A stretch of 64,000 nt of DNA from Vespa crabro (taxonomy: Eukaryota > Arthropoda > Insecta > Hymenoptera > Vespidae), in the NCBI RefSeq assembly GCF_910589235.1, contig NC_060961.1, positions 4,828,501 to 4,892,500 of the forward strand, given 5' to 3'. The position numbers and the translations under genes were made by a program. The first letter of the stretch is position 1. Every line of letters starts with the position of its first letter. Below the pieces are notes generated by a model, which saw nothing but the letters and a program-made list of their open reading frames with translations, ran no database searches and had not been told where the DNA came from. This document shows positions 63,389-64,000 of the stretch, piece after piece.

Positions 63389-64000
63389 TATTGAGCAAAG
63401 GAGTGAAGTAAAAAGGGAATGAGGGGGAGTTCAAAATCGCTTATTACGCGTCTACATAGTGGTTTAAATCAAAAAGACGAGGAGGAGAGCACGACTACCT
63501 AGAGAGAAAATTTTATACCTCCAGGTTGAAAGACAATTAATCATCCATCTTCTCACGTTCTTCGCTTTCTGGAATCTGGCAGAAAGTATGCATTCGCGGT
63601 TAATGAGGATGCCGTAAGTTGACTGAATTCTATCGAAAGTTCGTCGTCTCTTCTATTTTCACGTTGGTGTCTTCCTGTCGATGTGCGATGGGCTATGCTT
63701 CAATCATTTTTAATTTTGTTCTCTTTCTATTTTTTTCCTTTTTTTTTCCCCCGAGAATCGATAAAATAATAAATAAAATTATGAGAATTTTCATTAGAGA
63801 GATTATAACGTTTAATCAATCCTTTTTAGATAATATATTTTTCCTTAATTTTATTCTTTATGTAGAGCGTAAAATTGATTACAATATTTTATTTTCATAT
63901 AATATATACTATAGATAAATGTCGTTAAGGATTGTTCAAATCGTATTACTTAATACACATTTTATATTATATCTTCTATTTGTTATAACTTTTTATACAA

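Larger units (their letters stand above)
57981..64000 (-). other. noncoding sequence, probably upstream intron of the beat-like gene
   Basis: An acceptor (tttcacag) ends at 57981 on the minus strand, so sequence to its right is intronic in this gene. I looked for the preceding Beat exon (Ig1 with the Cys and a K-W-Y motif) and saw none up to 64000. The stretch contains GA tracts at 61311-61343 and 62923-62986, T- and A-rich runs near 58520 and 59985, and a GACC array at 63354-63388. Confidence 0.65.

Noticed and set aside
62997..63434. 145-codon minus-strand frame with Gly-Arg-Ser-Val repeats
   Set aside because: The repeats come from the GACC array and the rest has no domain signal or splice logic.

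Overview
This is a eukaryotic window, almost certainly from an insect and most probably a hymenopteran (bee, ant or wasp). I infer this from the AT-rich background with CpG-rich islands, the very high density of long (GA)n/(CT)n, (AT)n and homopolymer tracts, the long introns with GT-AG borders, and an exon set encoding an insect-specific Beaten path (Beat) family protein. There is no sign of operons, ribosome binding sites, rRNA, tRNA, CRISPR arrays or transposon coding sequence.

The one gene I can support is on the minus strand. It consists of the last four coding exons of a beat-like gene: 57845-57980 (end of Ig domain 1), 56524-56657 (start of Ig domain 2), 49323-49566 (rest of Ig domain 2) and 35194-35339 (short membrane-anchor tail and stop). 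All three splice junctions keep the reading frame (phases 1, 0 and 1), and all introns are GT-AG (about 1.2, 7.0 and 14.0 kb). Together the exons give 219 C-terminal residues. The N-terminal part (signal peptide, and the first Cys and the Trp of Ig1) is not visible up to position 64000, so the gene must continue beyond the right edge. Beat proteins are extracellular Ig-superfamily axon guidance proteins that bind Sidestep-family receptors.

Layout: 1-34974 is noncoding sequence downstream of the gene, rich in microsatellites, with two weak exon-like open stretches (8918-9022 minus, 17319-17510 plus) that I cannot assign. 34975-35193 is the probable 3'UTR. 35194-57980 is the beat-like 3' gene portion with its introns. 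57981-64000 is most probably further intron of the same gene. Almost all long open frames elsewhere are translations of simple repeats (Leu-Ser, Arg-Glu, Tyr-Ile, Phe and Lys runs) and are not genes.

Notable non-gene structure includes a perfect 66-bp AT palindrome at 11606-11671, a 40-bp palindrome at 53917-53956, a G13 run in a purine tract near 28372, a GACC tetranucleotide array at 63354-63388, an ACG array at 55364-55403 and a 160-bp GATA/AATA patchwork at 45494-45651. I did not find a clearly novel biological system. The best discoveries are the split beat-like gene, which no single open reading frame reveals, and its tandem (NAGNAG) acceptor.
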